64,000 bases of DNA from Blautia coccoides. GTDB taxonomy: Bacteria; Bacillota; Clostridia; Lachnospirales; Lachnospiraceae. The stretch is from assembly GCF_034355335.1 (NCBI RefSeq), contig NZ_CP136422.1, positions 511,001-575,000 on the forward strand. The letters are read 5' to 3'. This document shows, in pieces, positions 8,934-17,327 of this stretch (positions are counted from its first letter, which is position 1; each line of letters begins with the position of its first letter). Under the pieces are notes generated by a model. It ran no database searches, had not been told where the DNA came from, and saw only the letters and a list, made by a program, of their open reading frames with translations. The translations under genes were made by a program, and so were the position numbers.

Positions 8934-9947
8934 ATGAAAAAGAAAATTTTGATCATAACCACAGGGGGAACACTGGCCTGTGTCAGCAGCGACAACGGCC
9001 TGCTGCCCGGATTGACCAGCAGGGATATCCTGTCCTACATCTCGGATATCACAAGCCTCTATGAGGTGGATTTTTATGAATTGTTCCAGCTTGACAGTGC
9101 CAATATCCAGCCGGAGAACTGGCAGGCTATGGCAGAGACTGTCTATGAAAAGTATAAGGAATACGACGGGATCGTGATTTTCCACGGCACAGATACCATG
9201 GCTTACACGTCCTCCGTTCTTTCTTTTATGCTGCTTAATATTCCCATCCCTGTAGTCATTACCGGCAGCCAGCTCTCTATCACCAATCCCCTGGCGGATG
9301 CGGTGGAGAACTGCAGGTGCGCGATCCATATGGCGGGCAGCGGCATGCCCGGTGTATTCCTGGCCTTTGACAGGAAGATCATGCTTGGGACCAGAGCCAG
9401 TAAAATGCGGACCAGGAGTTTCCATGCGTTTGAGAGTATCAATTATCCATATGTGGGTGAGGTGGATTCCAGAGGTCTGGAGATCTACAGAGATATCATA
9501 CCGGCTCCGGCAGGTCCCTGTGTTCTGGAGCGCAGGCTGGAGAAGAAAGTCTTTCTCATCAAACTGGTGCCCGGATTTGACGGGAAGATATTCCGGTTTT
9601 TATATGAGCAGGGATACAGGGGACTGATCATTGAGGCATTCGGTATGGGCGGCATTCCCACCATGTCCTCTGAGGTGCTGGACGAGCTGCGCCTTGTGAT
9701 TCACAAGGGAATGATCGTTGTAGTGAAGAGTCAGTGTCCTTATGAGGGGAGCAGCCTGTCTGTGTACGAGACGGGAAAAGCAGCACTGAGTGCCGGCGTA
9801 TTCCAGGGATATGACATGAGCACAGAAGCGATCGTCACGAAAGTTATGTGGATCCTTGGAAAACACTGGGAGAGAAAGAAGATAGAAGAAATGTTCTATA
9901 AAAATCTGGCAGGTGAGATCAAGATACCTGAGAAAGAAAAAGAATGA
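8934..9947 (+). CDS. ansA: Type I L-asparaginase
   Basis: 337 residues from the ATG at 8934, preceded by AGAGGAAG; the open frame upstream has no good ribosome site. It hydrolyses asparagine to aspartate and ammonia. The first catalytic threonine block is ITTGGTLAC (T10/T13 region) and the second is HGTDTMAYTSS, with VVITGSQLS and GTRASKMRTRSFHAF following. There is no signal peptide, so this is the cytoplasmic, low-affinity type. The stop overlaps the start of the DUF1294 gene (ATGA), so the two are co-translated. Confidence 0.92.
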   Translation: MKKKILIITTGGTLACVSSDNGLLPGLTSRDILSYISDITSLYEVDFYELFQLDSANIQPENWQAMAETVYEKYKEYDGIVIFHGTDTMAYTSSVLSFMLLNIPIPVVITGSQLSITNPLADAVENCRCAIHMAGSGMPGVFLAFDRKIMLGTRASKMRTRSFHAFESINYPYVGEVDSRGLEIYRDIIPAPAGPCVLERRLEKKVFLIKLVPGFDGKIFRFLYEQGYRGLIIEAFGMGGIPTMSSEVLDELRLVIHKGMIVVVKSQCPYEGSSLSVYETGKAALSAGVFQGYDMSTEAIVTKVMWILGKHWERKKIEEMFYKNLAGEIKIPEKEKE

Positions 9948-10216
9948 TAAAAATGATAACCGCCTGGCTGCTTGTCATCAATGTGGTCTCTTTCGCCATG
10001 TTTGGCATAGACAAGTGGAAGGCAAAACACAGAAAATACCGGATACCCGAAGCCTGGCTTATGCTGTCCGCCGTATTGGGCGGCTCCGTGGGCGCTGTCT
10101 GCGGTATGGATTTTTTCCGTCATAAGACCCTGCATAAAAAATTCAAACTGGGTCTTCCGCTGATCCTGGCTGTCCAGGTTCTGCTTGCGGCAGGATGGAT
10201 GTGGTACAGCCGTTGA
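9944..10216 (+). CDS. DUF1294 small membrane protein
   Basis: 90 residues. It has two to three hydrophobic helices (about 3-20, 36-55, 70-88) with the hallmark core MFGIDKWKAKHRKYRIPE and FRHKTLHKKF typical of DUF1294. It is inserted in the cytoplasmic membrane; the function of the family is unknown. The start codon overlaps the asparaginase stop (ATGA at 9944-9947). A two-component regulator follows after 49 bp, so it may share a transcript with both neighbours. Confidence 0.85.
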   Translation: MIKMITAWLLVINVVSFAMFGIDKWKAKHRKYRIPEAWLMLSAVLGGSVGAVCGMDFFRHKTLHKKFKLGLPLILAVQVLLAAGWMWYSR

Positions 10217-10265
10217 CGGAACGGCGGATGGGAAGTATCCGGAGTGTGGGAAGAGAGGTGACAGG

Positions 10266-10940
10266 ATGCGTATATTGATCGCTGAGGATGAACGTGATCT
10301 GAACCGGCTGTTGGTGAAAAAGCTGACGGCTGAGAGCTACAGTGTAGATGCCTGCGCCAATGGGGAGGAGGCATTGGACTGCCTGGCCTGTGCCCGCTAT
10401 GACGCAGTGATCCTGGATATTATGATGCCTAAAACGGACGGCCTGGAAGTTCTGAGAACCATGCGAATGAAAAGAGATACCACGCCCGTACTGCTTCTAA
10501 CAGCAAGGGATAGTGTGGAGGACCGGGTGAAGGGACTTGATCTGGGGGCGGACGATTATCTGGTGAAACCCTTTGCCTTTGAAGAGTTGTCAGCCAGGAT
10601 ACGTGTTATGCTGAGAAAACCTGAGAAGGAGAAGAGCAGTGTGTGCTCTGTAGCAGATCTGCATGTGCATCTGGATACACGCCGCGTTTTTCGGGGAGAG
10701 CAGGAGATCATCCTGTCTTCCAGGGAATTTGCCGTGCTCAGGTATCTGATACAAAATGCCGGGATCGTCCTGTCCAGGGAGAAGCTGGAGCAGCATATCT
10801 GGAATTATGACTATGCGGGAGGCTCCAATGTGATCGATGTCTATATCCGGTATCTGAGGAAAAAGATTGATGAGGGATTTGAGCCGAAGCTTATCCATAC
10901 CGTACGGGGCGCCGGATATGTTCTGGGGGAACCCATATGA
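10266..10940 (+). CDS. OmpR-family response regulator
   Basis: 224 residues from the ATG at 10266, with GAGAGGTGA just upstream. The receiver domain has E7/D8 (LIAEDERDLNRLL), phospho-acceptor D51 (VILDIMMPKTDGL), T79 and K101 (LVKPF). The DNA-binding winged helix spans about 125-222 (FAVLRYLIQNAG, YIRYLRKKID, RGAGYVLG). The stop overlaps the kinase start (ATGA at 10937-10940). The family binds two head-to-tail repeats about 11 bp apart. Such a pair lies in front of the PepSY lipoprotein gene downstream, which is the likely target. Confidence 0.92.
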   Translation: MRILIAEDERDLNRLLVKKLTAESYSVDACANGEEALDCLACARYDAVILDIMMPKTDGLEVLRTMRMKRDTTPVLLLTARDSVEDRVKGLDLGADDYLVKPFAFEELSARIRVMLRKPEKEKSSVCSVADLHVHLDTRRVFRGEQEIILSSREFAVLRYLIQNAGIVLSREKLEQHIWNYDYAGGSNVIDVYIRYLRKKIDEGFEPKLIHTVRGAGYVLGEPI

Positions 10941-12298
10941 AAAATCTGTCTTTAAAACAAAAACTGACGATACTTTATACCATTCTCATGACCATCAACA
11001 TCTGTGCTGTGCTGGCGGTTTTATTTTCCCTCAGTAACAGGGAAATACTCAGTTCTGTCCAGAACAGGCTGCGGGAAAGCGTGGCAGGAGCCTTTGATGA
11101 TATTGAGATGGATGACGGAAAACTGGATTTTGATTCGGATATTCTGGAGCTGGAAAACGGCGTGTATCTCTCTGTGTATGATATGGAAGGCAGGCTTTTG
11201 TACGGCAAGATTCCTTACGGTTTTGACCAGTCTATGGCCTTTCAGGACGGCCTGGTGCGGAGGCAGAAGGCAGAGCAGGTGGAATATTACGTTCTTGATA
11301 TGTCCTATGCGCCGGAAGAGAACATTAACCTAATGGTAAGAGGGATCATATCTATAACGGATTCTGAGGAGAGCTTTCGGATAACGCTGCGCCTGGCTCT
11401 GATCTGCCTTCCGCTTCTGGTGATCCTCACTGCTGTTCTGGGTTATTTTATGACCAGGAGAACACTGCGTCCCGTAGCTCATATTACGGAGACGGTCCGA
11501 ACCATCCAGGAGGAAGAAGATTTGTCCAGAAGGATAAATCTGGGAGAAGGAAGGGATGAAATATACCGCCTTGCCGCCACCTTTGACAAGATGCTGGGGC
11601 AGATTGAAGACAGTATGAAACGCGAGAAACAGTTTACTTCAGATGTATCCCATGAACTGCGCACGCCCCTGTCTGTTATACTGATGCAGTGTGATTCCCT
11701 TCTTTCACATGACAGTCTGCCGGATGAGATCCTGGAAGAGATCACAGTGATCCAGAGAAAGGCAGGCGGCCTTTCCCGGATGGTCTCCCAGCTCCTTCTT
11801 CTGTCCAGGGCGGACCAGGGCCGTGAGAAGGTGACAATGGAAACATTAGATTTCAGCGGACTCTCTGAGATGGCGGCCGCGGAGATGGCAGTTATGGCGG
11901 AGGAAAAAGGGATACGGCTGGAAACAAATATCAGCCCAGGTGTCATGTTGTACGGGGATGAAACCCTGCTCATCCGACTCTGGCTCAACCTGCTCCAGAA
12001 TGCAGTCACATATGGAAAAGAGGGCGGCTGTATCTATATGAGCCTTCAGGAGGAGGGAGAAGCGGTTACAGGATGTGTGAAGGATGACGGAATTGGAATC
12101 AGCGCTGAAGATCTGCCTCATATCTGGGAACGCTTTTACCGGGCCGACAGCTCTCGAAATGACGTGGGAAGCTCCGGGCTGGGACTTTCCATGGTACAGT
12201 GGATCATTAATGTCCACAACGGCACGATACAGGCGGTGAGTGAACCCGGCAGGGGGAGCACATTTACTTTTTGTCTTCCAAAGGAGAAAAAAAGTTAA
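10937..12298 (+). CDS. Sensor histidine kinase
   Basis: 453 residues. There are two transmembrane segments (about 10-32 and 153-172) around a short extracytoplasmic sensor domain. HAMP follows (to about 225), then the dimerisation domain with H239 in TSDVSHELRTPLSVI. The ATPase domain has N, G1 (KDDGIGISAEDLPHIWERFYR) and G2 (GSSGLGLSM) boxes. It is translationally coupled to the response regulator. The organisation is that of CutS/CzcS-type kinases. Together with the PepSY lipoprotein 101 bp downstream it forms a regulator-kinase-periplasmic protein set often seen in Firmicutes; the signal is unknown. Confidence 0.9.
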   Translation: MKNLSLKQKLTILYTILMTINICAVLAVLFSLSNREILSSVQNRLRESVAGAFDDIEMDDGKLDFDSDILELENGVYLSVYDMEGRLLYGKIPYGFDQSMAFQDGLVRRQKAEQVEYYVLDMSYAPEENINLMVRGIISITDSEESFRITLRLALICLPLLVILTAVLGYFMTRRTLRPVAHITETVRTIQEEEDLSRRINLGEGRDEIYRLAATFDKMLGQIEDSMKREKQFTSDVSHELRTPLSVILMQCDSLLSHDSLPDEILEEITVIQRKAGGLSRMVSQLLLLSRADQGREKVTMETLDFSGLSEMAAAEMAVMAEEKGIRLETNISPGVMLYGDETLLIRLWLNLLQNAVTYGKEGGCIYMSLQEEGEAVTGCVKDDGIGISAEDLPHIWERFYRADSSRNDVGSSGLGLSMVQWIINVHNGTIQAVSEPGRGSTFTFCLPKEKKS

Positions 12299-12301
12299 GA
12301 G

Positions 12302-12346
12302 TTTTAATCTGTTTTTAATCTTTCTCTGATAAACTTACCATATACA
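12302..12346 (+). promoter_or_regulatory. Promoter with OmpR-type direct repeats
   Basis: Two copies of TTTTAATCT, at 12302-12310 and 12313-12321, lie 11 bp apart, one helical turn, as in OmpR/PhoB operators. A TATACA -10 box is at 12341-12346. The place where the -35 should be (about 12318-12323) is poor and is covered by the second repeat, which is the usual arrangement for activation by this regulator class. Confidence 0.55.
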
Positions 12347-12399
12347 AAGAATAGCGGATACGTTCGCTGGATATAAAAAGTATGAAAGGAGTTTATCAT

Positions 12400-13077
12400 A
12401 TGAGAAAAAAATATTTTGCATTTCTAATGGCAGCAGTCATCTCCGCAGTGGTTTTAACAGCCTGCGGCGGTACCGGAACAGAACAAAATGCCGCACAGGG
12501 CGGAACAGGGCAGGAGTCGGGCGCTTCCGGCAGTTCCCAGAGTGGAACAGGGCAGGAGACCGGCGCTGCCGGCAGTCCCCAGAGTGGAACAAGCCAGGAG
12601 ACCGGCGGTAATGGTGATTCTCAGGGCAGTACAGCCGTCACCGAAGATCAGGCCAGAAGTACAGCTCTGACCCACGCAGGCGTGACAGAGGAGGAGATTA
12701 CAGGAATCCGTGTGAAAAAAGACCATGAGGATGGCCTCCAGGTTTATGATGTGGAGTTTTACGTGGGAAATAAAGAATATGACTATGAAATTGATGCATC
12801 TACTGGTGAAATCTTAAGCGCTGATTTTGAAATTGAAGATGATTTTAATAAAGATAATGCCACAAACCTGAATCCGGCAGTAAGCCAGGAGGAGGCATCC
12901 GCGGCGGCCCTTGCAAAGGTTCCGGGAGCTGAGGCAAAGGATCTGCGCATAAAGCTGGAGGAGGATGACGGAAAGCTGATTTATGAGGGTGACATCTATT
13001 ATAGCGGAACAGAATATGAATTCGAGATAGACGCATCCACCGGTGATTTCCTGAAATGGAGTGAAGAGCGGGACTAA
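12400..13077 (+). CDS. PepSY-domain lipoprotein
   Basis: 225 residues. I chose the ATG at 12400 because AAAGGAG lies 9 bp before it; the upstream ATG at 12382 overlaps that site. A lipoprotein signal peptide ends in the lipobox LTAC (C23 region), so the protein is anchored on the outer face of the membrane. A low-complexity linker rich in G, S, Q and T (about 28-80, imperfect copies of SGTGQETGAAG) leads to two PepSY domains (about 85-150 and 160-223). The two end alike: VEFYVGNKEYDYEIDASTGE and GDIYYSGTEYEFEIDASTGD. PepSY domains are thought to inhibit proteases or sense the cell envelope. It is likely controlled by the two-component pair just upstream. Confidence 0.85.
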   Translation: MRKKYFAFLMAAVISAVVLTACGGTGTEQNAAQGGTGQESGASGSSQSGTGQETGAAGSPQSGTSQETGGNGDSQGSTAVTEDQARSTALTHAGVTEEEITGIRVKKDHEDGLQVYDVEFYVGNKEYDYEIDASTGEILSADFEIEDDFNKDNATNLNPAVSQEEASAAALAKVPGAEAKDLRIKLEEDDGKLIYEGDIYYSGTEYEFEIDASTGDFLKWSEERD

Positions 13078-13113
13078 ACCGCAGAAAAAGTGTAAAATTA
13101 AAGGATAGCGAAA

Positions 13114-13153
13114 AGCAGGGGAGGATTTCCATATACGGGAATCCTCCCCTGCT
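13114..13153 (+). terminator. Bidirectional terminator hairpin
   Basis: AGCAGGGGAGGATTTCC (13114-13130) pairs with GGGAATCCTCCCCTGCT (13137-13153) with one wobble and a 6-nt loop. It lies between the PepSY gene and the convergent methyltransferase gene. The A-rich flank upstream would give a U tract on the minus strand. Confidence 0.75.
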
Positions 13154-13221
13154 GAGTCTGGATCATTACAATTCCCTCATCTCATCATAAGCCATAAAGT
13201 TCATGAACAGGGTGCAGACAT

Positions 13222-14088
13222 TTACTTATCTTCACATTCCCAGCGTCCGGAAGCACCGCAGGGCAGTATCAGTCCGCTCTCTTTTACAGGCAGACCGATT
13301 TCCTGGGAATCCACCTTTCCATGGAAGCTTTTTAGCTCTGTAGCCAGCATATATGTCAGCACTGCCGGTGCAAGGCCTGTGGTATAAGAGTTCACAAGGA
13401 AGAAAAGCGGTTTGTCACTGAGAAGCTGGGCGCACAGCTTGATCAGCGGATGGATCGCCTCTTCGATTTTCCAGATTTCGCCTTTTGGTCCCCTGCCGTA
13501 AGAGGGCGGGTCCATAATAATGGCATCGTAGTGATTCCCCCGGCGGATCTCCCGTTCCACAAACTTCACGCAGTCATCTACCAGCCAGCGAATGGGGGCA
13601 TCTCCCAGACCTGAGGATACAGCGTTCTCCTTAGCCCAGGAAACCATCCCTTTCGAGGCATCCACATGTGTAACCGCAGCGCCAGCAGCCGCCGCCGCCA
13701 GAGTAGCACCGCCTGTATAGGCGAAAAGGTTCAGTACCTTGACCGGTCTCCCGGCCTTTTTTATTTTCTCGGAAATCCAGTCCCAATTCACTGCCTGCTC
13801 CGGGAAAAGCCCGGTATGTTTAAAACTAAAAGGCTTCAGGTTAAACGTAAGCTTTCCATACTGAATACACCACTGCTTCGGCAGATCGAAAAACTCCCAT
13901 TCACCGCCTCCCTTTGCACTCCTGTGATAATGTCCGTTCATCTTCCGCCATCCGGCATTCTTTTTTGGGGTATCCCAAATCACCTGGGGATCCGGTCTTA
14001 CCAGAATATAATCCCCCCAGCGTTCCAGTTTCTCTCCATTGGAAGTGTCAAGGATTTCATAATCCTTCCATCCGTCAGCAATCCACAT
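13222..14088 (-). CDS. RlmI-type SAM-dependent RNA methyltransferase
   Basis: 288 residues from the ATG at 14088 (MWIADGWKDYE), preceded by GAGAGGAAA on the minus strand. The open frame upstream runs into a MITE-like repeat and is not used. It has a Rossmann fold with SAM motif I (VLNLFAYTGGATLAAAAAG), motif II (VTHVDASKGMVSWAKEN) and motif IV (AIIMDPPSYGRG). These belong to the COG1092 / Methyltrans_SAM group, which includes the 23S rRNA cytosine-5 methyltransferases RlmI and RlmK. No PUA domain is evident at the N-terminus, so the RNA target is uncertain. It converges on the PepSY gene across a shared terminator. Confidence 0.82.
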   Translation of the reverse strand: MWIADGWKDYEILDTSNGEKLERWGDYILVRPDPQVIWDTPKKNAGWRKMNGHYHRSAKGGGEWEFFDLPKQWCIQYGKLTFNLKPFSFKHTGLFPEQAVNWDWISEKIKKAGRPVKVLNLFAYTGGATLAAAAAGAAVTHVDASKGMVSWAKENAVSSGLGDAPIRWLVDDCVKFVEREIRRGNHYDAIIMDPPSYGRGPKGEIWKIEEAIHPLIKLCAQLLSDKPLFFLVNSYTTGLAPAVLTYMLATELKSFHGKVDSQEIGLPVKESGLILPCGASGRWECEDK

Positions 14089-14138
14089 ATTAAATTTCCT
14101 CTCAGTCTTTTGATTTTTTGTATTATTCCGTGTTTCCA

Positions 14139-14240
14139 AGAGTGTGTTTGAAAATTCATTCCGACAATCTGCACGTCCCACTAAAATCTCCCACATAGTG
14201 TGACACACAGCTTACCGAAAACAATTTTCAAACACACTCT
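14139..14240. repeat. MITE-like 102-bp element with 18-bp inverted ends
   Basis: AGAGTGTGTTTGAAAATT at 14139-14156 is repeated as its exact reverse complement at 14223-14240, enclosing 66 bp with no gene of its own. It is far too small to be autonomous, and it extends an open frame upstream of the methyltransferase start. No clear target duplication is visible. The rest of this gene-free stretch (14089-14138 and 14241-14432) holds the leader of the methyltransferase and an AT-rich promoter zone for the P-type ATPase; I see no gene there. Confidence 0.7.
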
Positions 14241-14432
14241 GGCTGCGGGTGAAGTTCCGCTTGTTGAAGTGCTTCCCGCCGTTTGACCGTATTCTATATC
14301 TACTGCGCAGCTTTTTCGTATTCTTACAGTTCCGTGCAAAAATCCATGCAGGATCTTTGCTGCTTCTTCCATATAACTATACCTAGTCTAACCTAAAAAA
14401 GTCAAGCATACATTATCCAAGGAGGTGAATCC

Positions 14433-17018
14433 ATGTACGAAGCATTCACAACCCCCCAATTAGAAGAAACTTTCCACACGCAGAAAGCTGACGGCCTTTC
14501 CTCCGCTGAGGCCGCAGAAAGACTCCGCCAATCCGGAGAAAACATACTGAAAAAAGGCAAAGAGCAGACAATTCTGGATATGGTCATGGAACAGCTCAAC
14601 GACCCCATGATATTCATTCTGTTCATGGCTGCCGCAATCTCCATGCTCCTCCGCCAGTTCAGTGATACAGCTATTATTTTTGTAGTCATAGCCCTGAACA
14701 CCACTGTAGGAGTCATCCAGGAGGGCAGAGCCAAAAAAGCCATGGATGCCCTGAAGAAAATGACTGCTCCGTCCGCCGTAGTCAAGCGTGACGGTGCCTA
14801 CAAGAAAATTCCTGCTTCCGGCGTAGTGCCCGGGGATTTGGTCAAGATCGAGGCAGGAGACCAGGTACCGGCAGACATCCGGCTTATAAAAGTACAAGGC
14901 TTTCAGACAAACGAGTCCGCCCTCACCGGTGAATCCATGCCGGTCCAAAAAACAGATACAGTCCTGCCTCAGGGAATCCCCATGGCAGAGTGGAAGAACG
15001 TCGCATTTATGTCAACCGAAGCTATGAAAGGAAGCGCTGAAGGAATCGTGGTAGCTACCGGTATGGAGACCGAGCTTGGCAAGATAGCAGGTATGATCAA
15101 TGATACCCCCACGGAACTGACGCCTCTGCAGAAACGCCTGGGTGACCTTGGAAAAATACTCAGCGTTGTGGCAGTGGTTCTCTGTGCAGCCCTTTTCCTT
15201 CTGGGAGTGGTCCAGCACCGCAATATTCTTCAGATGCTTCTGGTGGCCATATCCCTGGCCGTGGCAGCTATACCGGAGGGACTTCCCGCTGTGGTTACCA
15301 TTGTCCTGGCCCTGGGTGTTGCCCGCATGGTAAAAGTCAACACCATTATAAGGAAACTCCCCGCTGTGGAAACCCTCGGTTCTGTGGGTATCATCTGTTC
15401 TGACAAAACAGGCACACTTACAGAGAACAAGATGAAGGTAGTGGAAATATACGGTGATGACCGCAAGCTTCCATTGTCAAAAATCCGCCGCAGGGAATTT
15501 CCCCGCCTGATGGAGGGCTTTCTCCTGTGCAACAACAGTATGCTGGGAAAACAGGAGATCGGTGACTCCACAGAGCTTGCCCTTCTCCACATGGGAGAAG
15601 AGATGGGGTATAACCGGGAGAAATTAAAGGAACAATATCCGCGTACCTATGAAATCCCTTTTGACTCCGAACGGAAATACATGGCAACCGTACACAAAGA
15701 CGGCGGCAACGAGACAGTATACGTGAAGGGAGCCTGCGACTATATTCTGGAGCGCTGTGCATTTGCGGCAGTCAGGGGGAAATCCGTTCCCATGACAGAG
15801 GTCCAGCGTATGAAGATCCGTATGGCAATGGAGGGAATGGCTCAGGACGGGCTTCGCGTGCTGGCCCTTGCCTTTAAGGAACATGTAAAGGACAAAAGTG
15901 AGTCTGCGCTGACAAATAATCTGGTATTCGTGGGAATGGCAGGTATGATGGATCCGCCCAGAAAAGAAGTGACCCAATCTATCCGCACCCTGAAAAGAGC
16001 GGGCGTGCAGGTGGCTATGATAACAGGAGATTATAAAGACACAGCTCTGGCTGTGGCTAAAAAAATCGGTATTGCAGACTCCATGGACCAGTGCGTTACC
16101 GGCGCAGAACTGGACAACATGAGTGAAGAGCGTTTTGCAAAAAAGATGAAGGACCTGCGGGTATTTGCCCGTGTTACCCCGGCCCATAAGGTGAAGATCG
16201 TCAGCCGTTTCCGAAAAAACGGACAGATTGTTGCCATGACCGGAGACGGTGTCAACGACGCGCCGTCCCTGCAGGCCGCTGACATTGGAATCGCCATGGG
16301 CAAAAACGGTACGGATGTGGCGAAGAATGCTGCGGATATGGTGCTGACAGATGATAACTTTTCCACCATCGAGAAAGCCATGGAAGAAGGCAGAGGCATT
16401 TACGTGAACATCAAGAAATCAATCCTGTTCCTGCTGTCCTCCAACTTCGGTGAGATCATAACCATGTTCGTGGCAGTTCTTCTTTCCCTGGAGACCCCTT
16501 TGAAGGCAAGCCATATTCTGTGGGTGAACCTGATCACAGATTCTCTGCCTGCACTTGCACTGGGGGTTGATAAGAATGATCCGGCGTCTCTTATGAGGAA
16601 AAAGCCCAGGGACCCCAATGAAGGGCTGTTTGCCCATGGGGGCTGGCTGTTCACTGTATTTTACGGAATGCTCATCAGCGCGATCACACTCTATGCCTTC
16701 CATAAAGGAGGGCAGACCTATGCCTTTACAGTGCTGGGTGTGTCCCAGCTCTTTCACGCCATAGGAATGCGCGACAGGGATAAATCGGTGCTTCGGATGA
16801 ACCACCTGGATAATCCTTTTATGATACTTGCGTTTTTCCTGGGGCTTGCACTACAGATCATGGTGACGGAGGTTCCGTATTTTGTACGGGCGTTTCAGAC
16901 AGTGCAGCTTTCCTTTGGAGAGTGGCAGTGGCTGCTGGGAATTTCTGCGATCCCGCTGCTCATGCATGAGATTCTGCTCCTGCCAAGACTTATCAGCGGC
17001 AGCCGGAAAAAACAGTGA
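14433..17018 (+). CDS. P-type Ca2+ ATPase (P2A, PMR1/SERCA-like)
   Basis: 861 residues, full length, start preceded by AAGGAGGTGAA. It pumps cations across the membrane with ATP. The actuator-domain motif is TGES (ALTGESMPV). Phosphorylated D324 lies in CSDKTGTLT, followed by nucleotide-binding KGACD and the hinge GDGVNDAPSL. M4 carries PEGLP (AAIPEGLPAVV) and M6 carries NLITDSLPA, the site-II Ca2+ ligands found in PMR1-like pumps and in Listeria LMCA1. There are ten predicted membrane helices. There is no N-terminal metal-binding CxxC, which argues against Cu or Zn pumps. It is monocistronic. Confidence 0.92.
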   Translation: MYEAFTTPQLEETFHTQKADGLSSAEAAERLRQSGENILKKGKEQTILDMVMEQLNDPMIFILFMAAAISMLLRQFSDTAIIFVVIALNTTVGVIQEGRAKKAMDALKKMTAPSAVVKRDGAYKKIPASGVVPGDLVKIEAGDQVPADIRLIKVQGFQTNESALTGESMPVQKTDTVLPQGIPMAEWKNVAFMSTEAMKGSAEGIVVATGMETELGKIAGMINDTPTELTPLQKRLGDLGKILSVVAVVLCAALFLLGVVQHRNILQMLLVAISLAVAAIPEGLPAVVTIVLALGVARMVKVNTIIRKLPAVETLGSVGIICSDKTGTLTENKMKVVEIYGDDRKLPLSKIRRREFPRLMEGFLLCNNSMLGKQEIGDSTELALLHMGEEMGYNREKLKEQYPRTYEIPFDSERKYMATVHKDGGNETVYVKGACDYILERCAFAAVRGKSVPMTEVQRMKIRMAMEGMAQDGLRVLALAFKEHVKDKSESALTNNLVFVGMAGMMDPPRKEVTQSIRTLKRAGVQVAMITGDYKDTALAVAKKIGIADSMDQCVTGAELDNMSEERFAKKMKDLRVFARVTPAHKVKIVSRFRKNGQIVAMTGDGVNDAPSLQAADIGIAMGKNGTDVAKNAADMVLTDDNFSTIEKAMEEGRGIYVNIKKSILFLLSSNFGEIITMFVAVLLSLETPLKASHILWVNLITDSLPALALGVDKNDPASLMRKKPRDPNEGLFAHGGWLFTVFYGMLISAITLYAFHKGGQTYAFTVLGVSQLFHAIGMRDRDKSVLRMNHLDNPFMILAFFLGLALQIMVTEVPYFVRAFQTVQLSFGEWQWLLGISAIPLLMHEILLLPRLISGSRKKQ

Positions 17019-17202
17019 AACGGGATACGTAAATGAGACATGAAGCGTTGGCGGCACAGAGAAAAATTTCCTTTGCGGGGAACATTCGGGCCTGCATCAA
17101 CGCATAAAGGCTAAAAATGCAGGATTTCAATTGTTAAATTGCATATAAAAAACCATAAACCCGATAAAAAGGGGAAAAAATTGCCAAAAATGCAAGAAGG
17201 CC

Positions 17203-17232
17203 TTGACATTAAGTCATATTCTATCATACAAT
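17203..17232 (+). promoter_or_regulatory. Sigma-A type promoter
   Basis: TTGACA at 17203-17208 and TACAAT at 17227-17232 are separated by 18 bp. It lies about 95 bp before the aminotransferase start. The rest of the 309-bp gap (17019-17327) is AT-rich and shows no gene or clear terminator. Confidence 0.7.
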
Positions 17233-17327
17233 ACCACATAACGAGACATAATTGCCAAGGCGCTGCACGGGACGCTTTACCGTGGCAGCGATGAAAGATA
17301 TTTATGAAGATTACCAGGAGGAGAGCC

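Noticed and set aside
13164..13221. Minus-strand peptide NVCTLFMNFMAYDEMREL before a stop
   Set aside because: Might be a gene tail, but only about 18 codons are visible and no start or family can be shown.
14181..14372. Minus-strand ORF of 63 codons
   Set aside because: It is a chance frame running through the MITE-like repeat; no ribosome site or family.
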